Source: Actinokineospora fastidiosa
GTDB lineage: Bacteria > Actinomycetota > Actinomycetes > Mycobacteriales > Pseudonocardiaceae
Length of the DNA: 64,000 nt
Reading direction: 5' to 3'
NCBI RefSeq assembly: GCF_014648415.1
Contig: NZ_BMRB01000002.1
Span: 1,385,260 to 1,449,259 of the forward strand
The notes below the pieces were generated by a model. It made no database searches, was not told the origin of the DNA, and saw only the letters and a list, made by a program, of their open reading frames with translations. The position numbers and the translations under genes were made by a program. Positions 1-9,325 of the stretch are shown one piece after another (positions within the stretch are counted from its first letter, which is position 1; every line of letters begins with the position of its first letter).

Positions 1-461
1 ACGCTGAGCGCCCCGCCGCCCACCCCGAGCACCACGACCAGCACCGCGCCGGTGGACGCCCCGTGCGCGACGCCGAGCAGATAGGGATCGGCCAGCGCAT
101 TGCGGGTCACCGCCTGCAATACGGCGCCGCAGACCCCGAGCGCGGCGCCCACCACGGCGGCCATCAGCACCCGCGGCACGCGCAGGTCCCACACCAGCGA
201 GTCGAGCAACCGGGGCAGCGGTTCGACGTCGAGACCGAGGTGACCGCCCCACACCCGCCCCAACTCGGCGAATCCGATGTCCCCGCTGCCGATCACCATC
301 GCCACGGCGAGCGAGACGGGCAGCACCACCGCGCCCAGCGCGAACCACCCGCCGCCTGCGCGCCGCGCGGAACCCGAGGGCGCGGTCCGGGGCTGGTCGA
401 CGGCGGCGGCGGGGTGCAGCACCGGAGGCAGCCCGCCCGTCCGCGACGCGCTACCGGGCAT
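1..461 (-). CDS. FecCD-type metallophore ABC permease (3' part missing)
   Basis: Membrane permease of a FecB/FecCD/FepC-type importer that moves a metal-chelator complex through the cytoplasmic membrane. The first ~153 residues are visible. A Pro/Arg-rich cytoplasmic N-terminus leads to a hydrophobic helix (ALGAVVLPVSLAVAMVIG). The family signature follows: RVPRVLMAAVVGAALGVCG, then LQAVTRNALADPYLLGVAHG. The ATG at 461 lies 11 bases inside the end of the upstream binding-protein gene, so the two are probably translationally coupled. Family permeases are ~330-350 residues, so roughly half the gene, and probably an ATPase, lie left of the window. This is the permease of system I, distinct from the two permeases at 5.2 and 14.3 kb. 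Confidence 0.9.
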   Translation of the reverse strand, partial: MPGSASRTGGLPPVLHPAAAVDQPRTAPSGSARRAGGGWFALGAVVLPVSLAVAMVIGSGDIGFAELGRVWGGHLGLDVEPLPRLLDSLVWDLRVPRVLMAAVVGAALGVCGAVLQAVTRNALADPYLLGVAHGASTGAVLVVVLGVGGGALS

Positions 462-1452
462 AGCCGAGGTCCCGCATGCCCTTCGCCACCAGGCCGAGGG
501 TGTTGACCGACCGCACCGACGGGTCCATCTCGATGCCCGGGACCCGGATGATCCGGTTCTCCCGCACCGCCGTCAGCTGCGACATCGCCGGGTGCGCGCG
601 CATCATCGCGATCTTCTCGTCGGCGCTGTCCCCGGGCGCGCCGCGCTCGGAGAGGTCCCCGACGACGATCACGTCCGGGTCCCGCTCGGCGATCCGCTCC
701 CACGACACCTCCGGCCAGGACTCGGCCACGTCGTCGAAGGCGTTCTCCGCCCCGACCAGCCCGCTCATCTCGCTGGGCACGCCGATCCCGCCCGCCACGT
801 AGGGCGTGCCGTTGAACGTCGAGTACAGCCACAGGATCGTCGGTTTCCCCGACACCGCCGCCCCGGTCTCGGCCGCCGCGGTGACGACCGCCCGCTGCTC
901 CGCGATGAGTGCCGCGGCGCGCTCCTCGATCCCGAAGATCCGGCCCAGCGCCTCGTAGTCGGAGAACAGCAGGTCGAACGGCGTCATGTCGGCCGGGTTC
1001 TGCTCGGGGCAGTCCGTCGCGCTCACCAGCGACGGCAGGCCCAGTTCGGCCAGTTCCCCGCGGGTGCCGGAGCGGTCGGCGGTGTACTGCGCCTTGAAGG
1101 AGGCGACGACGAAGTCCGGGGTCGCGGCGAGGACCTGCTCGCTGGTGGCGTTCTTGGGCGCCAGCACCGGCACCTTGGCGTAGTCCTCGGCGTACTCGGG
1201 CGCCACCTTGGTCTTCACGTTCGCCGTGCCCACCATGCGGTCGACAAGGCCCAGCTCCAGGAGCGTCTCGGTGGAGGACTGGTCGAGGGCCACGACCCGC
1301 TCGGGCGGCGCGGCGAACCGCAGCTCCTGGCCGCAGCTGACGACGGTGACCGCGTCGCCGCCGGGCCCCGGCGCGGAGGCGGCGGGATCGGCGCACCCGG
1401 TGAGGCCCAGCACCAAGGCGGCTGTGAGACCTGGCAGGGCGCGTCGTGTCAT
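451..1452 (-). CDS. Metallophore-binding lipoprotein (FecB/PBP fold), system I
   Basis: Extracytoplasmic receptor that captures a loaded chelator and delivers it to the permease encoded just downstream. A short signal peptide ends in a lipobox, LGLTGC, so the mature protein should be lipid-anchored at that Cys. The mature part begins with a V-x-x-CG segment (TVVSCGQ) also seen in the binding protein of system III (TVENCGR). The FecB pattern PERVVALDQSSTETLLELG follows. I chose the ATG at 1452 because a GGAG lies six bases upstream; an in-frame GTG at 1464 is the alternative. The product is ~333 residues, normal for the family. The ligand cannot be read from the sequence. Confidence 0.9.
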   Translation of the reverse strand: MTRRALPGLTAALVLGLTGCADPAASAPGPGGDAVTVVSCGQELRFAAPPERVVALDQSSTETLLELGLVDRMVGTANVKTKVAPEYAEDYAKVPVLAPKNATSEQVLAATPDFVVASFKAQYTADRSGTRGELAELGLPSLVSATDCPEQNPADMTPFDLLFSDYEALGRIFGIEERAAALIAEQRAVVTAAAETGAAVSGKPTILWLYSTFNGTPYVAGGIGVPSEMSGLVGAENAFDDVAESWPEVSWERIAERDPDVIVVGDLSERGAPGDSADEKIAMMRAHPAMSQLTAVRENRIIRVPGIEMDPSVRSVNTLGLVAKGMRDLGYAR

Positions 1453-1527
1453 CGGTGTCTCCACTCGGGCTGCTGGGCGGGTCGCGGTGTGGTTGTCGGG
1501 CGGGGCCGTGCGCCGGTTCCCGCGGGA

Positions 1528-2280
1528 TCAGCGGGCGTCATCGGTGCGCAGGGTCAGGATGCGGACCGCGCGGTGGCCGGTGTGCGGGTCGCGGCCGTGC
1601 CAGCAGCGGTAGTTGTCGATGGCGAGGATGTCGCCCTCGGCGAGACCGATGCGGGGCAGCTCGGGCTCGATCGCGCGGACGCTGTCCCGGAAGCGGTCGA
1701 GCATCGCGGTGATGTGCCCGGCGTCGCGGTCGCGGTGCAGGGGCACGGCGCCGTCGGTGCGGCGGGCGATGCGGCGTCCGGTGCGGGTGTACTCGACGTG
1801 GCGGGCCACCCGGGGTGTCGCGGGCAGCCCGCGCAGTCCGGCCCACGCCCCGTAGAGGTCCACGTCCTTGCCGGTGAGGAAGTCGAGGAGCTCGGCGTCG
1901 GCGCGGGTGTCGAGGTAGCGGTACGCGTCGAGCACGAACGACCGGCCGCCGTCGGGCGCGGGGCGCACGCACTGCACGAGCACCGCGTCCTCGTCGGGAT
2001 CGCGCCTGCGCGTGGGGACGCCGCCGATGTCGACGACCTGGTCGAAACTGTCGGCGTGCAGGTGGACCGCTCCGCCGTCCTCGGAGGCGCGTTCCCGCAT
2101 GGGGAACAGCCGCCGCAGGCGTTCCCCGTACAGGTGCGCCGCGGCCACCGCGAGCGCGTCGGCGGTGGCGGGCAGCCCGGTCAGGACGACCGCGCCCCTC
2201 TCGGCGAGCCGCCGCCTGGCCTCATCGACGTCCCGCGCGTCGACCCGGGCCGCGTCGACACCCAACTGCGCTGTGCTCAC
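1528..2280 (-). CDS. TauD/clavaminate-synthase-like Fe(II)/2-oxoglutarate oxygenase
   Basis: Non-heme iron oxygenase of ~250 residues. The first two metal ligands are visible as HLHADSFD (H-x-D type), followed by a CVRPAPDGGRSFVLDA core strand. The distal region NYRCWHGRDPHTGHRAVR holds a plausible third His ligand and the Arg that binds the 2-oxoglutarate carboxylate. The GTG start overlaps the stop of the upstream exporter gene (GTGA), so a longer open frame extending upstream in this phase is not the gene. Members hydroxylate or otherwise oxidise small molecules, often amino acids. Its place between a metallophore-type exporter and importer suggests tailoring or degradation of the chelator; this is inference. 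The substrate is unknown. Confidence 0.82.
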   Translation of the reverse strand: MSTAQLGVDAARVDARDVDEARRRLAERGAVVLTGLPATADALAVAAAHLYGERLRRLFPMRERASEDGGAVHLHADSFDQVVDIGGVPTRRRDPDEDAVLVQCVRPAPDGGRSFVLDAYRYLDTRADAELLDFLTGKDVDLYGAWAGLRGLPATPRVARHVEYTRTGRRIARRTDGAVPLHRDRDAGHITAMLDRFRDSVRAIEPELPRIGLAEGDILAIDNYRCWHGRDPHTGHRAVRILTLRTDDAR

Positions 2281-3536
2281 CGGCTCTCTCCCGTGCTCCG
2301 TGCGAAGTGGCGGGTGGTGGGGACCAGCGCGGCCGCCGCGGGGGCGAGGAAGCAGACGGCGGCACACGTGCCGAGCACGGCCGTCACCCCGAACAGGTCG
2401 ATCGCGGGGGCGATGAGCACCAGCCCGACCGGCGCGAGCCCGTAGGACATGAGGAAATCCAAAGAGGACACCCGGGCCAGCTTGTCCGGCGCGGCCTCCC
2501 GCTGCGTCGCGGTGAACCACGGCACGTTGAACAGCTCGATCCCCAGGCCCGCGACGACATAGGCGGCGACGATCACCACCCAGGGCACGGGCAGCAGCAA
2601 CGCCAGCGGCGCGAATCCGTAGCAGGCCAGCGCGGCGAGCGCCGTCCACCCCTGTGAACGGGGTCGCCACCGCGCGACCACCAGCGCGCCGATCAGCCCG
2701 CCCACGGTGTAGGCGGTCAGCGCGGCGGCGAGCACGACCTCGGTGTCGTAGCGGTCCCGGCTGATCAGCGGCAGGGCGACGCTCGTGGCCGAGTAACCGG
2801 TAGCGATCACGGCGGTCAGCGCGCCCAGTCCGGCCAGGAACCACGGATGCCGCCGCGCCTCATGGACCCCGTCGACGAACTCCCGCCAGAACGGCACCCG
2901 CGGGCCGTCCACCCTCCGCGCGGGCGCACCGCGCGGAGGGACCAACGCGGCGCACAACCACAGGAGACCGATCCCCACCAACAACGCCGTCGTGTCGAGC
3001 ACGGTGGCGAGCAGGGCGGTGACGCCGGGCGCGGCCAGCGTGGTCGTGCGCGTGGCCAACGCCATCGCCGCGTTGGCCGTCTGCCGCCGCTCGACGTCGA
3101 CGACCTCGGTGACCAGCGCCTGGAACGCGGGCCTGCACGCGCCCTGCCCCGCCCCCATCACCGCGGCCGCCACCGCCATCACCGCCAGCGACCAGCCGAG
3201 CCCCCACGCGATCACCGGCGCGGCCCCCGCCGCCGCCAGCCCGGCCCACAGCACGACCCCCCGCCGCGAGTGCCGATCGGCCACCACCCCCGCCACCGGC
3301 ACAGCCCCCAGGAACCCCGCCGTGCGCGCGGCCAGCACGACCCCGAGCCCCGCCGCGCTCAACTCCCGCTCCAACACCGCCAACCCGAGCACGAACGGCA
3401 ACGCCCAGGTCGCCAGCCCCGACGCCGTCGTCCCCACCCACAACCGGACGAACCCCGCCTCCCGGAGAACGGACCGAGCCTTCCCCCCACTCGACGTCCC
3501 CACGGCCACCGCAACCCCCACCCCAGCTATCGCCAC
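2277..3536 (-). CDS. MFS exporter, system I
   Basis: Major facilitator of ~419 residues with about 12 hydrophobic segments. The loop after segment 2 reads VVADRHSRRGVVLW, the MFS G-x-x-x-D-R-x-x-R type. It is a close paralogue of the exporter starting at 12024: both contain TTASGLATWALPF, GLGIELFNVPWFTATQRE and DKLARVSSLDFL. First gene of the system I operon, followed with a 4-bp overlap by the oxygenase and then by the binding protein and permease. Exporters placed this way commonly secrete the chelator that the adjacent importer recovers, so that role is inferred. The start is a GTG; in-frame GTGs slightly downstream are also possible. Confidence 0.85.
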   Translation of the reverse strand: MAIAGVGVAVAVGTSSGGKARSVLREAGFVRLWVGTTASGLATWALPFVLGLAVLERELSAAGLGVVLAARTAGFLGAVPVAGVVADRHSRRGVVLWAGLAAAGAAPVIAWGLGWSLAVMAVAAAVMGAGQGACRPAFQALVTEVVDVERRQTANAAMALATRTTTLAAPGVTALLATVLDTTALLVGIGLLWLCAALVPPRGAPARRVDGPRVPFWREFVDGVHEARRHPWFLAGLGALTAVIATGYSATSVALPLISRDRYDTEVVLAAALTAYTVGGLIGALVVARWRPRSQGWTALAALACYGFAPLALLLPVPWVVIVAAYVVAGLGIELFNVPWFTATQREAAPDKLARVSSLDFLMSYGLAPVGLVLIAPAIDLFGVTAVLGTCAAVCFLAPAAAALVPTTRHFARSTGESR

Positions 3537-3882
3537 AATCTGGCAAGAGCAATATTGCCGCGCAAAGGCCGTCTCACGTGCTGTTTGTGCCCGGAGTCAC
3601 AGCCGCTGACCCCGACTCCGGTGACCCGCCCGAGCGCCTGGCGGCACCGAGTGCCTGCCCGGCACCTTCACCGCGAACCCCGGGTGCGCACTGCTCCCCC
3701 AAATCGCGTCACCCGAGGTCACACCCGATCAGTGAGGAGTGGTTAACAATTCCCAGTTTATCGTCCTGGCCTGCACAGACCAGCGGACAGAGCCGGTTGG
3801 ACTATTCGGCGGAATGACTCTGTGTCGACGATCGAGGGAACATCGACCTTCCCCCTGCAACCCAGCCGAACCGAGGAGCGCG
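3537..3882. other. Divergent intergenic region, exporter / subtilase
   Basis: About 346 bases between the divergently transcribed MFS exporter and the secreted protease. I see no gene. It should carry both promoters. A small dyad lies near the exporter start, and a clear ribosome-binding site (GAGGAG at 3873-3878) precedes the protease ATG. Confidence 0.5.
3542..3559. promoter_or_regulatory. Small dyad upstream of the system I exporter
   Basis: GGCAA and TTGCC arms flank an 8-base centre, and the inner part contains the perfect palindrome GCAATATTGC. It starts five bases upstream of the exporter's GTG. It matches neither the iron box nor the Zur-like box found elsewhere in this region. It could be an operator for another metal sensor or chance. 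Confidence 0.25.
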
Positions 3883-5091
<1,209 letters not shown>

Positions 5092-5115
5092 CCTTGCCCG
5101 GTTGATCGGGGACGC

Positions 5116-5152
5116 GGCCCGGTCGATCACCCGCTGGGCGATCGATCGGGCC
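5116..5152. terminator. Hairpin between convergent genes
   Basis: A 13-bp stem (5116-5128 pairing with 5140-5152, one G-T wobble) closes an 11-base loop, 25 bases after the protease stop and 8 bases before the stop of the convergent permease gene. Being symmetric, it could end transcripts from both sides. There is no strong T tract on either side, which is common in high-GC actinomycetes. Confidence 0.6.
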
Positions 5153-5159
5153 CGGCCCC

Positions 5160-7190
5160 TCAGGTGCGCATCTCGCGGGTCCGCCAGAGCACCAGGATGA
5201 AGTACGGCGTGCCGATCAGGGCGATCACCAGGCCCGCGGGCACCTGGGCGGGTGCGATGACCGTCCGGCCCACCGTGTCCGCCGCGCTCACGAGGACCGC
5301 GCCGATCGCCGCCGCGGTGGGCAGGACACGACTGTGCCTGCCGCCCACCAGCGACCTCGCCAGGTGCGGTGCGACCAGGCCGACGAACGCGACCACGCCG
5401 ATCGCCGACACGGCCGTGGCCGCGAGGACGCCCGCCGCGGCCAGGATCACCAGGCGGGAGCGCTCGAGCCGCATCCCGAGCACGCGGGGTGTGTCCTCGT
5501 CGAGGCTGTGCAGGTCCAGTTCCCGGTGGTGCGCCCACAGGAGAGGGGTCAGCAGGACCAGTGCCAGGGCGGTCGGCACGACCTGGTCCAGCGTGCGCCC
5601 GTAGGTCGAGCCGGACAACCAGGTCAGCGCCTTGGCCGTGTTCCACGGGTCCGATGTGACGATCAGCAGCGTGATCAGCGCCATCCCGGCCGACCACATC
5701 GCGATGCCGATGACCACCAGCCGGTCGGAGTCCAGCCCCGACCGCCACGCCAGCCCGTAGACCAGCGCGAACGCCGCCATCGCGCCCACCCCGGCCGCGC
5801 CTGCGATGTGCCACGCGCCCGCCATCGGGACGGCGGTGATCAAGGCGATCGCGCCCAGGCCCGCGCCCGCCGTGATGCCGAGCAGCCCCGGCTCCGCCAA
5901 CGGGTTGCGGCTCACCGACTGGATGCCGCAGCCTGCCACCGCCAGCGCCGCGCCCGCCACCATCGCCGCCAGCACGCGGGGCAGGCGGTGGTCGAGGACG
6001 AACGTCAGCGCGGTGCCCGTGCGGCCCGCGAACCAGTTCGCGAGGTCACCGAGAAGCACCAGGCGGTCCCCGAGCATCAGGCCCGCGGCAGGCGCGGCGA
6101 GCAGGAGCGCGCCGAGCACGGCCGCCGTCACCACGAGCCTGCGTGACGACGTGGCGACGCCGACGCGGCCAGCCGGGGCCTGGCGCGGCGCCCCGCCGGA
6201 CCGGCCGCGTCGCGCCAGCCAGATCAGCACGACCGCGCCGAGGACCGTCGTCATGACCCCGGTCGGCACGCGCACCGCGGCGGCGGAGCCCATCACCGCG
6301 CGCAGCAGCACGTCCGCCCCCAGCACGATCACGACACCGACCAGCCCGGACACCGGCAGCAGCAGCCGGTGCGCGCCCAGCCCGGGCACGAACGGCGTGA
6401 GCAGGCGGGTGATCACCGGCGCGCTGAGCCCGACGAAGCCGATCGGGCCCGCGACCGTCACCGCCGCCGCCGTCAGGGCCACCGTCAGCAGGACCGCGCC
6501 CACGCGGGTCCGCCGCACCTTCAACCCCAGCACGGTCGCGTTGTCGTCGCCCAAGGCCAGGATGTCGAGCGAGCGCCCCATCGCGATCAACGCCACCACC
6601 GCCGCCAGCACGATCGGCGCCATCTGCGCGGTCGCGTTCAGGTCGCTCACCGTCAGCGATCCCGAGCCCCAGGCGAACAGCCCGGTGGTCTCCTGCTCGT
6701 ACATCAGCAGCAGCAGGACCGTCGCCGACTGCAGCGTCAACATGACCGCCGACCCGACCAGGACCAGCCGGGGACTGGTCGAGCCGCCGCCGGAGAGCCC
6801 CAGCACGACCACCGCCGCGGCCAGCCCGCCGACGAACGCCGCCGCGCCTGCGGGCAGGGCGGGCAGGCTCAGCCCGAACGCCGCGATCGAGACCACGGCC
6901 AGGTGCGCGCCCGCGTTCACGGCGAGCGTGTCCGGCGAGGCCAACGGGTTGCGCGCCACCGACTGCATGCCCGCGCCCGCCGCGCCGAGCGCGACCCCGA
7001 GCAGCACCGCGGCCAGGAGGCGGGGCACGCGTGACCCCTCCAGCACCGCGAGGGTCTGCGCGTCCCCGTTGCCCAGCAGGGCGTCGAGGACGTCGAGCAC
7101 GCCGGTCGACGCGGTGCCCTGGGTGAGGTGGACGGCGGAGAGCACGACGATGAGCGCCACGATCCCCGCCGTCACGACGGCGGCGCGCAT
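5160..7190 (-). CDS. Fused double FecCD permease (FhuB-like), system II
   Basis: A single 676-residue chain carrying two tandem FecCD permease units, about residues 1-335 and 350-676. Each half contains the family signature: SRVPRLLAAVLLGVALG with MQSVARNPLASPDTLAV, then HRLPRVLAAMVAGAALA with IQSVSRNPLAEPGLLGI. Such fusions, as in FhuB, supply the whole membrane channel of a siderophore importer. The ATG at 7190 overlaps the stop of the binding-protein gene (TGATG), indicating coupling. The operon order is ATPase, binding protein, permease, behind the iron box at 9009-9027. The permeases of systems I and III are single-length. Confidence 0.93.
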   Translation of the reverse strand: MRAAVVTAGIVALIVVLSAVHLTQGTASTGVLDVLDALLGNGDAQTLAVLEGSRVPRLLAAVLLGVALGAAGAGMQSVARNPLASPDTLAVNAGAHLAVVSIAAFGLSLPALPAGAAAFVGGLAAAVVVLGLSGGGSTSPRLVLVGSAVMLTLQSATVLLLLMYEQETTGLFAWGSGSLTVSDLNATAQMAPIVLAAVVALIAMGRSLDILALGDDNATVLGLKVRRTRVGAVLLTVALTAAAVTVAGPIGFVGLSAPVITRLLTPFVPGLGAHRLLLPVSGLVGVVIVLGADVLLRAVMGSAAAVRVPTGVMTTVLGAVVLIWLARRGRSGGAPRQAPAGRVGVATSSRRLVVTAAVLGALLLAAPAAGLMLGDRLVLLGDLANWFAGRTGTALTFVLDHRLPRVLAAMVAGAALAVAGCGIQSVSRNPLAEPGLLGITAGAGLGAIALITAVPMAGAWHIAGAAGVGAMAAFALVYGLAWRSGLDSDRLVVIGIAMWSAGMALITLLIVTSDPWNTAKALTWLSGSTYGRTLDQVVPTALALVLLTPLLWAHHRELDLHSLDEDTPRVLGMRLERSRLVILAAAGVLAATAVSAIGVVAFVGLVAPHLARSLVGGRHSRVLPTAAAIGAVLVSAADTVGRTVIAPAQVPAGLVIALIGTPYFILVLWRTREMRT

Positions 7191-8155
7191 CAGGCGGTGG
7201 CGGCCTTCACGAACTGCTCGGCGATCGCGATAACCGACCTCGGCCCGCCGAACGTCCACGTGCCCGGCTCCAGCTTGACGACCTTCTTGTTCACCACGAA
7301 CGGAAGCCGCTGCCACACCGGGTTCCCGGCGAGGCCGGTGGTGAACACGTCGTCCTCGGAGGCGCTGTAGACCAGGAACGTCTTCGGGTCGGTGAGCGCG
7401 GTCAGACCCTCGACGTCGGTGGCGCCCAGGCCCCACTGCGGGTCGACCTCGCCGGTCCAGGCGTTCTTCAGGCCGACGGCCTCGGCGGCCTCGGAGACCA
7501 GCGAGCCCTTGCCGAACGGGCGGATTGCGACCGTGCTGCCCTCGAGCCAGCCGTCGGCCATGACGAACGGCGTGCCCGTCGCGCCCTTGGCCTCGACCGC
7601 CGCCCTGCCGTCGGCGAACGCGGCGTCCATCTCGGACAGAAGCTGCTCGGCCTCCGCGGACCTGCCGATCGCCTTGGCGATCATCCTGGTGTCCTCGCGC
7701 AGCCGGTCGAGGTTGCCGGAGGCGTCACTGGCCTCGGTGACGACGACGGGGACGTACTGCTCCAGCTGGCCAGCCAGCGTCTCGTCCCGCCCCTTGGGCA
7801 TGATCACCAGGTCGGGGTCGAGCGCGACGATGGAGTCGACGCTGGGCTCGTTGCGCTTGCCCACGTCCTTCACGTCGTCGGCGAGCGGGCTGGCCGAGTC
7901 CCACGTCCGATAGCCCGCGACGTCCGCGACGCCCACCGGCATGACGCCCAGCGACGCCACGGTCTCGGCCTCGGCCCACTCCAGCGCGACGACCTTCGTG
8001 GCCGGGGAGTCGAGCGTGACCTCCTTGCCTCGGGAGTCGGTCACGGTGACCGGTTCCCCGGCCGACTGGCTCGGGGCGGACGACGGCGCCTCGGTCGTGC
8101 CGCACGCCGACAGCACCACGGCGGCCGTCAGGAGGGCAGGGGCGAGCAAACGCAT
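7190..8155 (-). CDS. Siderophore-binding lipoprotein (FecB/FepB type), system II
   Basis: Lipid-anchored receptor of ~321 residues for iron-chelator uptake. The signal peptide ends in the lipobox VVLSACG. The mature protein starts VTVTDSRGKEVTLDSPATKVVALEW, the usual opening of iron-siderophore binding proteins, and continues with PDLVIMPKGRDE. The ATG at 8155 has a purine-rich ribosome site (GAGAGG) upstream. A longer frame extends upstream but lies outside the lipoprotein signal and over the ATPase gene. Its order in an iron-box operon supports ferric-siderophore uptake; the precise siderophore is not evident. Confidence 0.92.
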   Translation of the reverse strand: MRLLAPALLTAAVVLSACGTTEAPSSAPSQSAGEPVTVTDSRGKEVTLDSPATKVVALEWAEAETVASLGVMPVGVADVAGYRTWDSASPLADDVKDVGKRNEPSVDSIVALDPDLVIMPKGRDETLAGQLEQYVPVVVTEASDASGNLDRLREDTRMIAKAIGRSAEAEQLLSEMDAAFADGRAAVEAKGATGTPFVMADGWLEGSTVAIRPFGKGSLVSEAAEAVGLKNAWTGEVDPQWGLGATDVEGLTALTDPKTFLVYSASEDDVFTTGLAGNPVWQRLPFVVNKKVVKLEPGTWTFGGPRSVIAIAEQFVKAATA

Positions 8156-8190
8156 GGCAGATTTACCTCTCAGGGTGAAGGGGGGAGGGC

Positions 8191-9009
8191 TCAGACCAGC
8201 CGGGGGCTGTGCCTGCCGACAGGGCGGCAGTGGAGCGCGCCGGTCACCGGGTCGTCGGCGACGTGCACGGTGACCCCGTAGGCGCGGGTCAGGTGCTCGC
8301 CGGTCAGGACTTCGCGGACCCCGCCCGCCGCCACGACCTCGCCGTCGGACAGCAGCACGACCTCGTCGGCGATCATCGCCGCGTGGTCGAGGTCGTGGAG
8401 CACGACACCGACTGCCACGTCGTGGTCGTTCGCGAGATCGCGGACGATGTCGAGGACCTCGACCTGGTAGCGCAGGTCGAGGTGGTTGGTCGGCTCGTCC
8501 AGCAGCAGCACGGACGTCTCCTGCGCCAGGCACGACGCCAGCCACACGCGCTGCAACTCGCCGCCCGACAGCTCGTCCACGCCCCGGTCGGCCATCGCGG
8601 TGACACCCGTCAGGTCCATGGCGCGCTGAACGGCCGCGCCGCCCTCCACGTCCACCCCGCGCCATCCCGTCCGGTAGGGATACCGTCCATAGGAGACGAC
8701 ATCGCGCACCGAGACACCCGACGGCGTCGGCCGATGCTGGGTCAGCAGGGTGACGTTGCGGGCGAACTCCTTGCCGGACAGCGGGGAGTGTCCCCAGACC
8801 GAGCGCCCGCCCATCCGGACCCGCCCCTGCTGAGGGCGGTGCAGGCGCGCGAGAGCCCGCAGAACGGTCGACTTGCCGGAGCCGTTGGGCCCGACAAGGG
8901 CCGTGACAGTGCCCGCGCGGAGTCCGAGCGAGACACCGTGCACCACGGCGCGATCATGGTGCGCGAGCACCAGTTCCTCGCCAGCCAGCAGTACGTCTCC
9001 CGCGAACAT
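8191..9009 (-). CDS. Siderophore ABC transporter ATPase (FepC-like), system II
   Basis: Cytoplasmic ATPase of ~272 residues energising the permease encoded downstream. Walker A is GPNGSGKST, the signature LSGGELQRVW, Walker B LLLDEPTNHLDL and the switch His lies in VVLHDLDHA. The ATG at 9009 is the last base pair of the iron box and has no ribosome-binding site upstream, which suggests leaderless translation; later in-frame starts would cut into the first strand. First gene of the operon ATPase, binding protein, double permease. Confidence 0.93.
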   Translation of the reverse strand: MFAGDVLLAGEELVLAHHDRAVVHGVSLGLRAGTVTALVGPNGSGKSTVLRALARLHRPQQGRVRMGGRSVWGHSPLSGKEFARNVTLLTQHRPTPSGVSVRDVVSYGRYPYRTGWRGVDVEGGAAVQRAMDLTGVTAMADRGVDELSGGELQRVWLASCLAQETSVLLLDEPTNHLDLRYQVEVLDIVRDLANDHDVAVGVVLHDLDHAAMIADEVVLLSDGEVVAAGGVREVLTGEHLTRAYGVTVHVADDPVTGALHCRPVGRHSPRLV

Positions 9010-9027
9010 AAGGGGAGCCTAACCTAA
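9009..9027 (-). promoter_or_regulatory. IdeR/DmdR1-type iron box
   Basis: Read on the minus strand the 19-mer is TTAGGTTAGGCTCCCCTTA. It matches the actinobacterial iron-repressor consensus (TTAGGTTAGGCT followed by an ACCTAA-like arm) exactly over the first 12 positions and more loosely in the second arm. It ends on the first base of the ATPase start codon, so Fe-loaded repressor would block initiation of the system II operon. Confidence 0.85.
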
Positions 9028-9325
9028 TCCCCTTGATCACCCATATAGGCGTGACCTACTGCACTTTTTGGCCCATTTGGCGGTGCACGACAACTCACTG
9101 TCACCGCGCCGAGACCGGGCCTGCTGGCGTCCCATCGGACCACGAACGGCCCGCCGTAGAGGCGCAGTCGCGCGGGGTGGCGAGGACGGTCGAGCCGATC
9201 GGAACGGTCAACTCGTTCCGGGAGGTCGACCTCGCCCGGTTCCACCGGCTGTCCCCACGGGTCGACCGATCGGCAGGCCCGCGACCACCCGGCCGCGGGC
9301 CGCGCCCACCACCCCCGGCCGCCGG
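9028..9325. other. Intergenic region between PLP enzyme and system II
   Basis: About 300 bases between the stop of the PLP-enzyme gene and the iron box, on the same strand. The frames that cross it read as Arg/Pro-rich low-complexity protein and are not convincing. It probably holds the end of the metallophore operon and the promoter upstream of the iron box. No clear hairpin with a T tract was seen. Confidence 0.4.

Noticed and set aside
1528-2844. Long version of the oxygenase gene starting inside the exporter
   Set aside because: The upstream part is an out-of-phase shadow of the exporter; the GTG at 2280 in a GTGA overlap gives a normal-length enzyme.
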